A stretch of DNA of 64,000 bases. Origin: Phycisphaerales bacterium. GTDB taxonomy: Bacteria; Planctomycetota; Phycisphaerae; Phycisphaerales; UBA5793. How positions within the stretch are numbered: position 1 is the stretch's first letter; each line of letters opens with the position of its first letter. Location of the stretch: positions 121,291 through 185,290 of the forward strand of contig JADZAS010000025.1 in NCBI GenBank assembly GCA_020852515.1, written 5' to 3'. Shown here piece by piece: positions 43,041-51,571 of the stretch. Both the position numbers and the translations under genes were made by a program. The notes under the pieces were generated by a model, which worked only from the letters and a program-made list of their open reading frames with translations, was not told the origin of the DNA and ran no database searches.

Positions 43041-43946
43041 CTACCGCTCGGCGCCGAGATGCGCGCTGAAGAAGTCGACCATCATCTGGTCGATCTGCGG
43101 GTGGCTTTCGCGCAAGGTGTTGTGCCCGCCGCCGGGCAGGATGATGAGTTCTGCGTGGCCCGCTGACGCAGCCTGCAACCGGCGGCTGTGGCTGGCCGGC
43201 ACGACGACATCCGCATCGCCATGGAGCAGCAGCATCGGTCGGTCGATGTGCGCGATGGCGTCCACAGGTCGCGCATGATCGGGAATGCAGATGGCCGCCA
43301 GCCATGCGGCGCCGAAAAACGGCGGATCGCCTCCCACCGCGCTCGCTGCGGCGTCGCGCCAACTCGAGAACGGCGACTCGAACACCGCGCAGCGGATCTC
43401 GCTTCGCTGCGCCATGACGTTCGGGCCGATCGCCCCGCCGAGCGACTGGCCGTACATCCCGATCCGCGCCGGATCGACATCATCGCGCGACAGCAGCGCA
43501 TCGAGCGCGGCGTTCGTGTCGGCAATGAGATCGTCACGATGCTGCGCCGCTCCCTCGCTCTGGCCATAACCTCGGAAGTCGAAGAGAAAGACGTTGAAGG
43601 CCGCGCGCGGCAGGTGTTCGGTGAAATAGGCGTGGCTGAGGATGTTGCCGGCATTGCCGTGCACGTGCAGAATCGTTGCGTGCTGCCGCCGCTGCTCGGC
43701 CGTCGTCGCGCCGCGCGCCGGGATGAACCAGCCGAAGAGGCGGGTGCGGTCGGCCGAAGCAAACTCCACCGCTTCGCTCCCAGGCGGCGCCTCGGTGACC
43801 GGCGTCAGTCCGACCTGCGGGTAATAGAACATCCGCTCCATGCAGCCCGTGCTCCAGAGAAAGAACGCAATGAGCGGCAGCAGAATCGACCAGCGGATGA
43901 CGGCGTTCCGCACGCGGCGCATCCGGGTTTTCGGCTGCCTGACCAT
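43041..43946 (-). CDS. Alpha/beta hydrolase (membrane-anchored or lipoprotein)
   Basis: A 301-residue hydrolase. A basic N-terminus leads into a hydrophobic stretch (WSILLPLIAFFLWSTGC) ending in a possible lipobox. The alpha/beta-hydrolase fold shows HVHGNAGNILSH (oxyanion), the nucleophile elbow MYGQSLGGAIG, the acid in HGDADVVVPASH and the base in PGGGHNTL. Such enzymes act as esterases or peptidases on small acyl substrates. Start at 43946 is chosen (MVRQPKTRMRR), with the longer frame to 43973 not excluded. It is convergent with the Rrf2 gene. Confidence 0.88.
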   Translation of the reverse strand: MVRQPKTRMRRVRNAVIRWSILLPLIAFFLWSTGCMERMFYYPQVGLTPVTEAPPGSEAVEFASADRTRLFGWFIPARGATTAEQRRQHATILHVHGNAGNILSHAYFTEHLPRAAFNVFLFDFRGYGQSEGAAQHRDDLIADTNAALDALLSRDDVDPARIGMYGQSLGGAIGPNVMAQRSEIRCAVFESPFSSWRDAAASAVGGDPPFFGAAWLAAICIPDHARPVDAIAHIDRPMLLLHGDADVVVPASHSRRLQAASAGHAELIILPGGGHNTLRESHPQIDQMMVDFFSAHLGAER

Positions 43947-44027
43947 CGCATGAGCGTAGCGGGGGAGTACCACGGTGACCTGCCCGGTGCGCAGGCGGAC
44001 GGCGGCAGCGGCTACGCTTGAGCGGCG

Positions 44028-44801
44028 ATGCGGCGATTCATCCTGCCCATTCTCGTCTACCTCGTGATCGGCGCGGTCGTCAACGTCGGCGTGGCGTGGT
44101 GGCTCGCCGCACGGCCGGAGGTGCCGGCGCCGCAGTTCATGTTTCAGCCGCAGGCGAAACCGGTCGTCTGGTCGCGCGTCTACGGCGAATCATTCCGACA
44201 CGAGGCGCGGGCGTACATACGCCGCGGCGAGGTGCGCGTCACGGAATACTACGAATCCAATCCGTGGCCCGGCCTTGACCTCTCTTTTCTTCCGGAAGAC
44301 ACTCCTGAGGCACGCCTGCTCCAGTTGCTTCCGAGCATGTCGCTCCACCACCGCGGCGATCCGCTCGATGCGCTGCGCAAGCAGTATCCGCAGCGCGATC
44401 TCCAGTCGATGGAGCATTACACTGGCTGGCCGCTGCTATGTTTCGCGATTCGAAGGCTCGAAGTCGCCGAGATCGGCTTCAGTTCATTTCCAAAATCACC
44501 AACCTTTCGCACGCTCGATTCCACCGGGATCATGCAGGTGAAGAAGGACTGGCTCCCCGAAGGCTGGCGGCAGGAGATTCCGACGCGCATCAACTGGCCC
44601 GGCCTGATCACGAACACCGCCTTCTTTGCTGCCTGCTGTTGGCTGCTCACCTTTGGGCCGGTGCGCCTGCATCGTCGCACGCGCACCCGGCGCCGGTCGC
44701 GCCGCGGACTCTGCATCAATTGCGGCTACGACCGCCGCGGCATTGCAGGCGACTCGCGCTGTCCGGAGTGCGGCGCACCGCACGCGAAGGGAGCCTCGTG
44801 A
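44028..44801 (+). CDS. Membrane protein with C-terminal zinc ribbon
   Basis: A 257-residue protein. It starts with a membrane helix (FILPILVYLVIGAVVNVGVAWWLA), has a ~150-residue extracytoplasmic region, a second helix (LITNTAFFAACCWLLTF) and a basic linker to a zinc ribbon CINCGYDRRGIAGDSRCPECG at the C-terminus. The architecture equals that of the 23438 gene, so the two are probably paralogues despite low similarity in the external part. The stop overlaps the GTG of the next gene (GTGA at 44798-44801). Confidence 0.82.
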   Translation: MRRFILPILVYLVIGAVVNVGVAWWLAARPEVPAPQFMFQPQAKPVVWSRVYGESFRHEARAYIRRGEVRVTEYYESNPWPGLDLSFLPEDTPEARLLQLLPSMSLHHRGDPLDALRKQYPQRDLQSMEHYTGWPLLCFAIRRLEVAEIGFSSFPKSPTFRTLDSTGIMQVKKDWLPEGWRQEIPTRINWPGLITNTAFFAACCWLLTFGPVRLHRRTRTRRRSRRGLCINCGYDRRGIAGDSRCPECGAPHAKGAS

Positions 44802-45796
44802 CCACCGAGACCACCCCGGATCATCCAAAGATCCGCAGCACCGCACGGACGGCGCTCCTCGTGTGCGTGCACCTGGCCGGGCTCGGCGTCGTTGCCGCGA
44901 GCCTGCTCGGACATCTCGGCCGGCATGGGCTCATCTTCGAACTCATGTCCCACTTTCGCGTGCAGTATGCGCTTTTGCTGCTCGCGGGCGCTGCGACTCT
45001 GCTCGCGCTGCGCTCGCGGCGCCTGGCGATTCTCACTGCCGCCGTGGGCATGATGGATGTGGTCGCCGTCTGGCCCTATGTCATGCCTGCACGCTACGCA
45101 GCGCTCGCGGCGGTCGAATCGAGACCATCGTTGCGAGTACTGAGCCAAAACGTCAACACGGCCAATGATCAGTTCGCGCAGGTGCTCTCGCTCGTCGAGG
45201 CCGAGCAGCCCGATGTGGTGCTGCTGCTCGAAGTCAATGCACGCTGGATGGTGCAGATGCGGCCGCTCGACGCGTCATATCCCTATCACATTTCAAGTCC
45301 GCGGAGCGACAACTTCGGCATCGCGCTGTGGAGCCGGTTTGAACTGCTCGAGCCGCGCATCGAGCCGATGACCGAGACGGCCGTCCCGACGCTCATCGCG
45401 CGGATCAACGCGCCCGGCGGCGAGCTGCGTTTCATCGGCACGCACCCGCTGCCGCCGGTCAGTTCGCGTTACCTGGCGCTGCGCAACGAACAACTCGGTC
45501 TCATCGCCGCGGAAGCCGCGCGCAGCGATCTTCCGACCATCGTCGCAGGCGATCTGAACATCACACCCTGGTCGCCTGCCTTCGCCGATCTGCTCCGAAA
45601 CGGCCACCTCCACAACACCTCGCGCGGCCACGGCCTCCAGCGCACCTGGCCCGCGTCAAACTGGCTCATGCGCATCCCGATCGACCACGTGCTGGTGAGC
45701 AGCGCCGTTCACGCGACATCGCGGCGAGTCGGCCCAGACGTCGGATCGGATCATCGCGCGGTGATCGCGGATCTGCGAGTGAGCAACAGACCCTGA
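44798..45796 (+). CDS. Endonuclease/exonuclease/phosphatase (EEP) family membrane protein
   Basis: A 332-residue protein. Three membrane helices occupy about residues 15-105. The C-terminal EEP domain shows SQNVNTAN, LLLEVNARW, GTHPLPP, VAGDLNITPWSP and GSDHRAVIAD, which carry the metal and catalytic residues. Members hydrolyse phosphodiesters of nucleic acids, phospholipids or sugars; membrane attachment suggests an envelope substrate. The GTG start is backed by GGGAG and by overlap with the preceding zinc-ribbon gene. Sixteen bases after its stop begins a 38-residue zinc-ribbon gene. Confidence 0.9.
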   Translation: MTTETTPDHPKIRSTARTALLVCVHLAGLGVVAASLLGHLGRHGLIFELMSHFRVQYALLLLAGAATLLALRSRRLAILTAAVGMMDVVAVWPYVMPARYAALAAVESRPSLRVLSQNVNTANDQFAQVLSLVEAEQPDVVLLLEVNARWMVQMRPLDASYPYHISSPRSDNFGIALWSRFELLEPRIEPMTETAVPTLIARINAPGGELRFIGTHPLPPVSSRYLALRNEQLGLIAAEAARSDLPTIVAGDLNITPWSPAFADLLRNGHLHNTSRGHGLQRTWPASNWLMRIPIDHVLVSSAVHATSRRVGPDVGSDHRAVIADLRVSNRP

Positions 45797-45812
45797 GAGT
45801 TGAGGCAAACCC

Positions 45813-45929
45813 ATGCGCGGTCGCTGCCGTGTCTGCCGCTACAACTTGCGCGGCAACACGACCGGCATCTGTCCCGAATGCGGTACGCCGACAAAGGCGC
45901 GCTACGCAACTCGCGAAAGCGCTCCCTGA
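45813..45929 (+). CDS. 38-residue zinc-ribbon microprotein
   Basis: A short gene below usual length limits. The product is MRGRCRVCRYNLRGNTTGIC... with CRVCRY and CPECG, so it consists almost entirely of the ribbon found in the other four proteins, with RY in place of GY, and has no membrane helix. GAGG lies eight bases ahead of the ATG. It follows the EEP gene by 16 bases and is therefore the third gene of that cluster. It may be real or a remnant of a longer zinc-ribbon gene. Confidence 0.65.
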   Translation: MRGRCRVCRYNLRGNTTGICPECGTPTKARYATRESAP

Positions 45930-45942
45930 CGAAACAGGTGAT

Positions 45943-46848
45943 TCACTGCATCCGCGTCGCGACGACGTTGGTCGTCATGCCGTACTGCGCTGCCTGGAAC
46001 CAGATGTTGTGGCCGCGCCCGCCGGGCGGGATGGGTAGCGCCCACACGGCGTGGCCGTTGCTGTTGGTCGTCTTAAACGTCCCGGCCTGTTGCGGCTGGG
46101 CGAGATCGAGCGTGACATTGAGTTGGCCCACATACGTGCTCCCCACGCCGCGCAGGCTGTAGATGAGATACGTGCGCGTCGCAGGCGTCATGAAGTCCAC
46201 GGTGAACGTGCCATTCTGGCCGGCGACGAGCGGGTCAGGTGAGACGGATAGTGTGGGGACGTGGCTCAGGCCCAGCAGCGTGACCGCGCGCTCATCGCCC
46301 AGGCGCGTGTAGCGGCCGCCGTCGGCGCGCTGCCAGTAGAACGTACCCGTCCCCGGGCCGATCCCCTGCGCCCATTTCCACTGCAGATAGGGCTGCGGCG
46401 TCAGGCCGATGATCGAGACAAAATATCGCGTCGCGGCGAGCAAGGATTGCGGCAGAGCGATCTGCACTTCGAGCGAATACAGCCCGTTGCCGATCGCCGT
46501 CTGCGTCACGCTCGGGTAGTCATGCTCATCAAACGGGCCGGTAAAGATATCCGGCTGGATCGAAGTCGTGTTCGGGTCCTGGTTCCAGAACCCGATGCGA
46601 AATCCGTGCACTGGCGCCGCCTCGCCGATCCAGTGCACCCGGGTGATGGTCGCGTCGGCAGGCAGTGTGAAGTCTTCCCACGCGATGGCATCGAGATCCG
46701 AGTCATTGCCGTTGGGGTCCTGCCACAACTGGCTCGGGCGCAGCGTGCCGCCGGTGTTGAACAGCGGCTGGTCGTAGAGCGGGGTCTGGGCGAAGGCAGA
46801 GGAGGTGCAAAGCGACACAACCAACAGAATCAGGCAAGGGGCTTTCAT
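45943..46848 (-). CDS. Secreted protein of unknown function with C-terminal beta domain
   Basis: A 301-residue exported protein. The signal peptide (LILLVVSLCTSSAFA) is followed by a beta-rich domain with LYDQPLFNTGGTLRPSQLW, ADATITRVHWIG and YFVSIIGLTPQPYLQW. The ~95-residue C-terminal part (PTLSVSPDPLVAGQNGTFTV ... IWFQAAQYGMTTNVV) resembles a planctomycete surface-protein domain. No catalytic residues stand out. GGAGAG precedes the ATG at 46848. It converges on the zinc-ribbon microprotein gene with 13 bases between the stops. Binding or surface display is plausible. Confidence 0.78.
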   Translation of the reverse strand: MKAPCLILLVVSLCTSSAFAQTPLYDQPLFNTGGTLRPSQLWQDPNGNDSDLDAIAWEDFTLPADATITRVHWIGEAAPVHGFRIGFWNQDPNTTSIQPDIFTGPFDEHDYPSVTQTAIGNGLYSLEVQIALPQSLLAATRYFVSIIGLTPQPYLQWKWAQGIGPGTGTFYWQRADGGRYTRLGDERAVTLLGLSHVPTLSVSPDPLVAGQNGTFTVDFMTPATRTYLIYSLRGVGSTYVGQLNVTLDLAQPQQAGTFKTTNSNGHAVWALPIPPGGRGHNIWFQAAQYGMTTNVVATRMQ

Positions 46849-47347
46849 TGAGTCTCTCCAGGTACAGGTGGCTGCACCACGTGCAGGACACGGGAGGCGC
46901 GGCGGCGAACGTGCAGCCATAAGCCGTTGGGCGGGAGCGTCATTAATGCAGATGTCAACATCCATTTTACGCACGCGGGCACACACGGTTCGCTGAATAG
47001 CGCCGGCACATCATGCCATTGGCCGACGCGTGAGGTAACTACTCGCCGCACGGTTGGCCAGTCGCATCGAACAGAGACCGCTCTGGCGGCGCTTTGGTGG
47101 TTCGCACGTTTCACCCGCGGCGGACGTTATCGGACGAACTGGCCATGCCTGCATTCACGCGGAGGCGTGGCCCCGGGCGCGGCTCCCCACGCGCCGGACA
47201 AAATCTGGCGATTTTTTCGTAATTGGCGTTTGAATGCTTGCGTATGTCGGGGAGATGAAGTATTCTTTACCTCCGGCGGCGACCGGTTAATCCTCCCTGG
47301 TGGCGGGGCGGCCGCTCGCGACCGGGACCGAAGTCGAGGAGAGACAG
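46849..47347. other. Long intergenic region, divergent promoters
   Basis: No coding region is supported in these 499 bases. The left part contains the minus-strand promoter area of the 45943 gene, with a TTGACA near 46950 and AT-rich islands. The right part contains the candidate promoter at 47238-47266 and an ~80-base leader of the sorting-tail protein gene. Confidence 0.55.
47238..47266 (+). promoter_or_regulatory. Candidate promoter for the first PLPAP-tail gene
   Basis: TTGCGT (47238-47243), 17-base spacer, TATTCT (47261-47266); start codon 82 bases later. Confidence 0.35.
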
Positions 47348-48061
47348 ATGGTGATGACCCCTTCAGCAATGCGCCTGCTCTGCGCCGGTCTAGGCACGAT
47401 CCTGATCGCGCCGGTGGCTTGGGCGGATTCCGTTTCGTACTCGTTCTCCAATCGCACGAACAACTACCTCGATCTTTCTTCGCAGTTCAAGATGACGGCG
47501 AGCGATGACGGAGTGGGCGCTGGCCAGGTCGGCCTGCTCTTCGAGAACTTCCTCGGCGGCTCCTCCGCGTCCATCGCCAACATTTACTTCGAAGATGGCA
47601 CCGTCTTCAGTTCCTTCCACTCGATGACCCACGGCGGTGGCGTGGAATTCGGTCATGACGCCGGCGCGCCCCACGACCCGCCGGGTATCAACGATTTCGA
47701 CAGCACGCAGTCGTTTTCGGTGAACGCGGACAACCCCAAGCCGGAGAATGGAATCAATCCCGGCGAGTGGCTGCGCGTGGTGTTCAACCTCCAGACAGGC
47801 ATCGACTTCAACGAAATCATTTCCGCCCTGGCCAACGGCTTGCTCAAGACCAACGGCGATCCCGGCTATAACTCGCAGGTGCCGTCGCTGCGCGTTGCTT
47901 TCCACGTGATCGATCTGCCGCTGGGCGAGAGCGATTCATACATGTCCGAGGGCCCACAAAACATCCCGCTGCCGGCGCCGCTCGGTCTTGGCCTCGCGGG
48001 TCTGGCTGGCGTGTTCGTCATGGCGCGCAAGAGCCGCCGATCCGCCGCTGCGCCGCTCTGA
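47348..48061 (+). CDS. Exported protein with PEP-CTERM-like sorting tail (PLPAP)
   Basis: A 237-residue protein. The signal peptide (LLCAGLGTILIAPVAWA) leads into a beta-rich, Asn/Ser/Gly-rich domain. The C-terminus has IPLPAPLGLGLAGLAGVF followed by a basic cluster RKSRRS, the three-part tail (short motif, helix, Arg) of PEP-CTERM-like proteins processed by an exosortase. No exosortase gene is in the window. SNRTNNYLDLSSQF and FEDGTVFSSFHS are further features of unknown meaning. GAGGAGAG precedes the ATG at 47348. A terminator follows 26 bases after the stop. Confidence 0.85.
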   Translation: MVMTPSAMRLLCAGLGTILIAPVAWADSVSYSFSNRTNNYLDLSSQFKMTASDDGVGAGQVGLLFENFLGGSSASIANIYFEDGTVFSSFHSMTHGGGVEFGHDAGAPHDPPGINDFDSTQSFSVNADNPKPENGINPGEWLRVVFNLQTGIDFNEIISALANGLLKTNGDPGYNSQVPSLRVAFHVIDLPLGESDSYMSEGPQNIPLPAPLGLGLAGLAGVFVMARKSRRSAAAPL

Positions 48062-48087
48062 TCATCCATCTCTTTGATTCACACTTC

Positions 48088-48123
48088 CCAGCGCCGGGGC
48101 CGGACCTCGGCGCTGGTTCACTT
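48088..48123 (+). terminator. Terminator of the first PLPAP-tail gene
   Basis: CCAGCGCCG (48088-48096) pairs with CGGCGCTGG (48108-48116) around an 11-base loop and is followed by TTCACTTTTC. The loop is long, so strength is moderate. Confidence 0.65.
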
Positions 48124-48474
48124 TTCTGCGCTGCCGGACATGGCCCCGAGCCAAAACGGCCGCTCGAAGTGCCGGCCGTCGAGCCCACTCCCTGCCCGAT
48201 ATGCCCCGCCCTCGACGTCGCAACAACAGGCAGTAAAGGTGAAGCGCCATATCCCCGATCTGACCGAAGCCGGCGCAGAATCGAACGGGAGATCTTGCAT
48301 CATCAGGTGCATCGGCGAGGCGAATCGACCGATATTCGCGGGGCGGGTCCTTTCCGACCAAGGTCGTCGGGGGAAGCGAGTCCACGAGTGCCCAGATCAA
48401 GCGGAGCAGGCAAGAGCGGCCGTCGAAGCGTTCGGACCTTCGCGGCTCATCAAAGAGCAAACTGGATTCGACGT
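48124..48474. other. Non-coding stretch before the receiver-kinase gene
   Basis: About 350 bases with no convincing gene. Open frames in it, including the one that continues into the kinase, have composition of shadow frames. It should hold the promoter of the two-gene signalling operon, but no clear -35/-10 pair was seen. Confidence 0.5.
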
Positions 48475-49641
48475 ATGAAGGTGCTCATCGTTGAAGACGA
48501 CCCAGGGCAGATACGGCTGGTTAAACACTTGCTCGAACGCAGCGGGTTCGAGTTCAAGGTGCAGTCGGCCGACTCCGTTGCGGCCGCGCTGGCGGCGCTG
48601 AAGAAGACCCCGCCCGATGTCGTCCTACTCGACCTGACACTCGGCGACTCCGTCGGGCTGACGACCGTCCGGACGATGGCCCGCGCGGCTCGTGACGTTC
48701 CGATCGTGGTTGTCACTGCCTCGGACCGGCCCGAGATCGGGCTGGAGTCGTTGCGACTCGGAGCCCAGGACTTCCTCCGCAAAGACGAAATGGATGGTGC
48801 GGTCCTGGTGCGCAGCATGCAATTCGCGCACGAGCGCAAGCGCGTTCAGCTCGCGCAGCGGGAGCGGCGCCATCTGCGCGAAGCCGTTCGCGAGGCCGAG
48901 CGCGTGTTGGGGATCGTGGGACACGAGCTGCGCACGCCGCTGGCGGCGCTTCGGGCCACGACGGAGTTTCTGCTCTCGCCGGAGGCGAAGGAGTCCGCTG
49001 AATGGGACGTTTTCCTGCACGCCCTGCACAACGAAGTCATCCGAATGGCCGAGCTCGTCAACAACATGCTCGAAGCCGCGCGGCTCAACAGCAGACGATC
49101 AATGTGGTGCTGGGGGCCGGTCAACGTCACCGAGGCCTGTGACGCGGCGCTAAACGTGCTGCGTCCCCTGGTCGCTCACGGGCGGGTCGAATTGCGATGC
49201 CGGCACGAGCGGGAGAACCTGCACCTCCGCGGCGATGCGAACGCCATCCAGCGGCTTGTTCTCAATCTGGTGAGCAACTCCGCGAAATTCACGCACGATG
49301 GGTTCATCGAGCTGCGCACCCGGCAGTACCTCGAAGGCGGGCGCTCATGGGTCGAATTGCGCGTCGAAGACTCCGGCACTGGAATCTCGGAGGAGGTCGT
49401 GTCGAAACTCGGCGATGCGTTCGTTCTCAGCGCCGGCGCGCTTGGGTCAGATTATGTGAAGGGAACCGGACTGGGCCTGGCCATCTGCAAGGCCATCGTT
49501 GACGTCCACGGAGGCGAACTGACCGTCGCGTCCGACGCCGGAAAGGGCACGGTCTTCACTGCGAGTCTCAGAGCGGATCTCGAGCGGCCGATGCGCGGGT
49601 CACGGCGCATCCGGCGCGAAGGTGAAAGGCGGGCCGCATGA
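48475..49641 (+). CDS. Hybrid receiver-histidine kinase (receiver first)
   Basis: A 388-residue protein. The N-terminal receiver domain has D8/D9, phospho-acceptor D53 (VVLLDLTLGD), VVVTASD and the switch lysine in FLRKDEMD. A linker helix leads to the kinase: H-box VLGIVGHELRTPLAALR, N-box NLVSNSAKFTHDG, G1 VEDSGTGIS and G2 GTGLGLAICKAI. It is soluble, with no membrane segment or sensor domain, so the receiver itself is its input. ATG 48475 starts canonical MKVLIVEDD. The stop overlaps the next gene by ATGA, coupling it to a receiver-HDOD output protein. Confidence 0.94.
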   Translation: MKVLIVEDDPGQIRLVKHLLERSGFEFKVQSADSVAAALAALKKTPPDVVLLDLTLGDSVGLTTVRTMARAARDVPIVVVTASDRPEIGLESLRLGAQDFLRKDEMDGAVLVRSMQFAHERKRVQLAQRERRHLREAVREAERVLGIVGHELRTPLAALRATTEFLLSPEAKESAEWDVFLHALHNEVIRMAELVNNMLEAARLNSRRSMWCWGPVNVTEACDAALNVLRPLVAHGRVELRCRHERENLHLRGDANAIQRLVLNLVSNSAKFTHDGFIELRTRQYLEGGRSWVELRVEDSGTGISEEVVSKLGDAFVLSAGALGSDYVKGTGLGLAICKAIVDVHGGELTVASDAGKGTVFTASLRADLERPMRGSRRIRREGERRAA

Positions 49642-51446
49642 CGGCGATACTGCTCGTTGACGACATGGAACTCTTCCGCGAGCCCATCGCCGCTGCCTTG
49701 CGTTCGCGCGGCTTCGATGTTTGTACCGCCGGAGACGGACACGCCGCGCTTCGACTTGCCCGCAACCAGCCTCCGGATCTTGTCCTGCTCGACCTCGCCA
49801 TGCCGGGCATGGACGGGCTGAGCGTGCTGGGAGTGATGCGAGGTGATCCTCGCTTGCACGATCTGCCCGTGATTCTGCTCACCGCCGTGGCCGACCGTGA
49901 CTACGTGATTCGCGCCGCCAAACTCGGCGCCAAGCATTACCTGCTCAAGACACAGTTCTCGATCGACCAGCTCATCGCCCGCGTCAAGACGGTGCTCGCC
50001 GAGCGCGCCGTTGCGTTGGAGCAACCCTCTCAGCCCCCCGGGGATTGTGAGGCCGCCGGCGGCGCCGTCACCGGCGCGACCAAGTCGCGCACGCCGGCCG
50101 AGTCCACTGATGACGCCCGTGAGGCGGACCGTGAAACGCTCGACAGCCCGGCCGCCCGCCTCAAGACGATGCGACCTCTGCTCAAGCGGTCGGAGATGTA
50201 CGATCGAATTGACGGCACGGGAGAACTGCATGCGCTGTCGCCGACCGTCTCGAAGGTGATCAGACTCACCGAACAGGAAAGCAGCACCGCCGAGGACATC
50301 GCCAAGGTCATCAGGCAGGATTCCGCCGTGGCGATCAAGATCCTTCGACTGGCGAACTCAGTCGCGTTCAGTCGGGGCCAGTTGGTCGACACGCTCGACA
50401 AGGCCGTGGCGCGCCTCGGCATTGCCGCCGTGCGCCAGGCCATGCTCAATCTGAACGTCATCGAGAAGTTCGGCGCGACGAATCTCTGCGGCGATGTAAA
50501 CATCGGCCGATTCTGGGAGCACTCGATCGGCTGCGGCATCATCGCCGCTCAACTTGCACGCCATCGCGGTGAGGAGGAATCTGAACTCGCCTTCACCATG
50601 GGCCTCGTGCACGACCTCGGCCGGCTGCTCTTCATGCAGGAACTGGGCGAAACGTATGGCCAGGTGCTTGAAACGGCCCGAAACCTCGGCCTGCCGCTCG
50701 AGCAGGTCGAGTCTCGTCTGCTCATGGTGACTCACGCCGAGGTGATGGACCGGCTGCTGCATGCCTGGCACTTCCCGAAGGAACTGATCGATCCGGTCGT
50801 GTTTCACCACCTGCCCGTCGCAGACATTCAGCACATGGCGCCCAAGCGCTCCAACGAAGTGGTGGCGCTGGCTCTCGCCGACCGGCTCTGCCACGCACTG
50901 CTGATTGGTGACAGCGGCAATCGCGTGCTCTATCCGATCGCTGAATACTGCGGTGCGCTCGGGCTGGATGGCGAAGCGATCTCGAATGTCGTAGAGACCG
51001 CGTCGAATGAGACGAGCGAACTCAAACTGGCGCTGCTGGCCGAATCATCCGGTGGCGCCTGGGCCGATGCGCGTGAAGAGGTTCGCGCACAACTGCCCGG
51101 TGAATTCCATCCGCTGGTGGTCTCCGAACAGCCGGTCTTCGATCCGATCCGCATCTGGTGCGGCCAGCTTGGGGACGGAGTGTACGAAGCCCCGAACCTG
51201 GCCATTGTGCACGCGTCCTCGCCGGAAGCAGTTCCGATGCTGCTCGACCGCCTGGGGCAGTTGGAGCGTGAGGAAGGCGTCAGCGGGCTGCCGCTGCTGA
51301 TCCTGCTGCCGGAGGGCGCGGCTCAGCTCGACGCCCGGCTCATGCGGCGGCAGCACAAGCAGCTTCGAATCCCACTTCTCGAATCAACGCTTGTGGAATC
51401 CATCAAGAATCTTCTCGAGCCTTCGGCCAGCAATCAGGCAGCTTGA
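49638..51446 (+). CDS. Receiver-HDOD signalling protein
   Basis: A 602-residue protein. The N-terminal receiver has D8/D9, phospho-acceptor D52 (LVLLDLAMPGMDG) and the lysine in YLLKTQF. A disordered linker (about 130-190) precedes an HDOD domain (about 200-400) with SPTVSKVIRLTEQ, LRLANSVAFSRG and MGLVHDLGRLLF. HDOD proteins relay signals to motility, c-di-GMP or cell-cycle systems. The last ~90 residues look like a degenerate second receiver (LLILLPEGAAQLDARL) lacking acidic residues. It is coupled to the upstream receiver-kinase, its probable phosphodonor. Confidence 0.92.
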   Translation: MTAILLVDDMELFREPIAAALRSRGFDVCTAGDGHAALRLARNQPPDLVLLDLAMPGMDGLSVLGVMRGDPRLHDLPVILLTAVADRDYVIRAAKLGAKHYLLKTQFSIDQLIARVKTVLAERAVALEQPSQPPGDCEAAGGAVTGATKSRTPAESTDDAREADRETLDSPAARLKTMRPLLKRSEMYDRIDGTGELHALSPTVSKVIRLTEQESSTAEDIAKVIRQDSAVAIKILRLANSVAFSRGQLVDTLDKAVARLGIAAVRQAMLNLNVIEKFGATNLCGDVNIGRFWEHSIGCGIIAAQLARHRGEEESELAFTMGLVHDLGRLLFMQELGETYGQVLETARNLGLPLEQVESRLLMVTHAEVMDRLLHAWHFPKELIDPVVFHHLPVADIQHMAPKRSNEVVALALADRLCHALLIGDSGNRVLYPIAEYCGALGLDGEAISNVVETASNETSELKLALLAESSGGAWADAREEVRAQLPGEFHPLVVSEQPVFDPIRIWCGQLGDGVYEAPNLAIVHASSPEAVPMLLDRLGQLEREEGVSGLPLLILLPEGAAQLDARLMRRQHKQLRIPLLESTLVESIKNLLEPSASNQAA

Positions 51447-51499
51447 CGAGCAGCCCCGCGGCTCGCGCCGGCGTGCCGGCCCTTGCGCCCGGCCATGCC

Positions 51500-51571
51500 T
51501 TATTCGATGCGCGCCAGGTTACTTGTTGTGCAGGTGGCGAGGTCAAGCAGTTGCATCAGCCCGCCACAGGC
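51500..51571 (-). pseudogene. Decayed 3' end of a CXXCH-type secreted protein gene
   Basis: Read on the minus strand this encodes CGGLMQLLDLATCTTSNLAR-IE followed by TAA, nearly identical to the last ~23 residues of the proteins at 28306 and 29525 (CGGYFQLLDVASCTTSNVARAE). Upstream the similarity stops and a TGA lies in frame at 51611-51613. No other part of such a gene is present, so it is a remnant of a third copy. The same pattern at DNA level supports common origin over chance. Confidence 0.75.

Noticed and set aside
44438..44797. Upstream extension of the EEP frame
   Set aside because: It overlaps the zinc-ribbon gene out of frame; the GTG at 44798 has a ribosome site.
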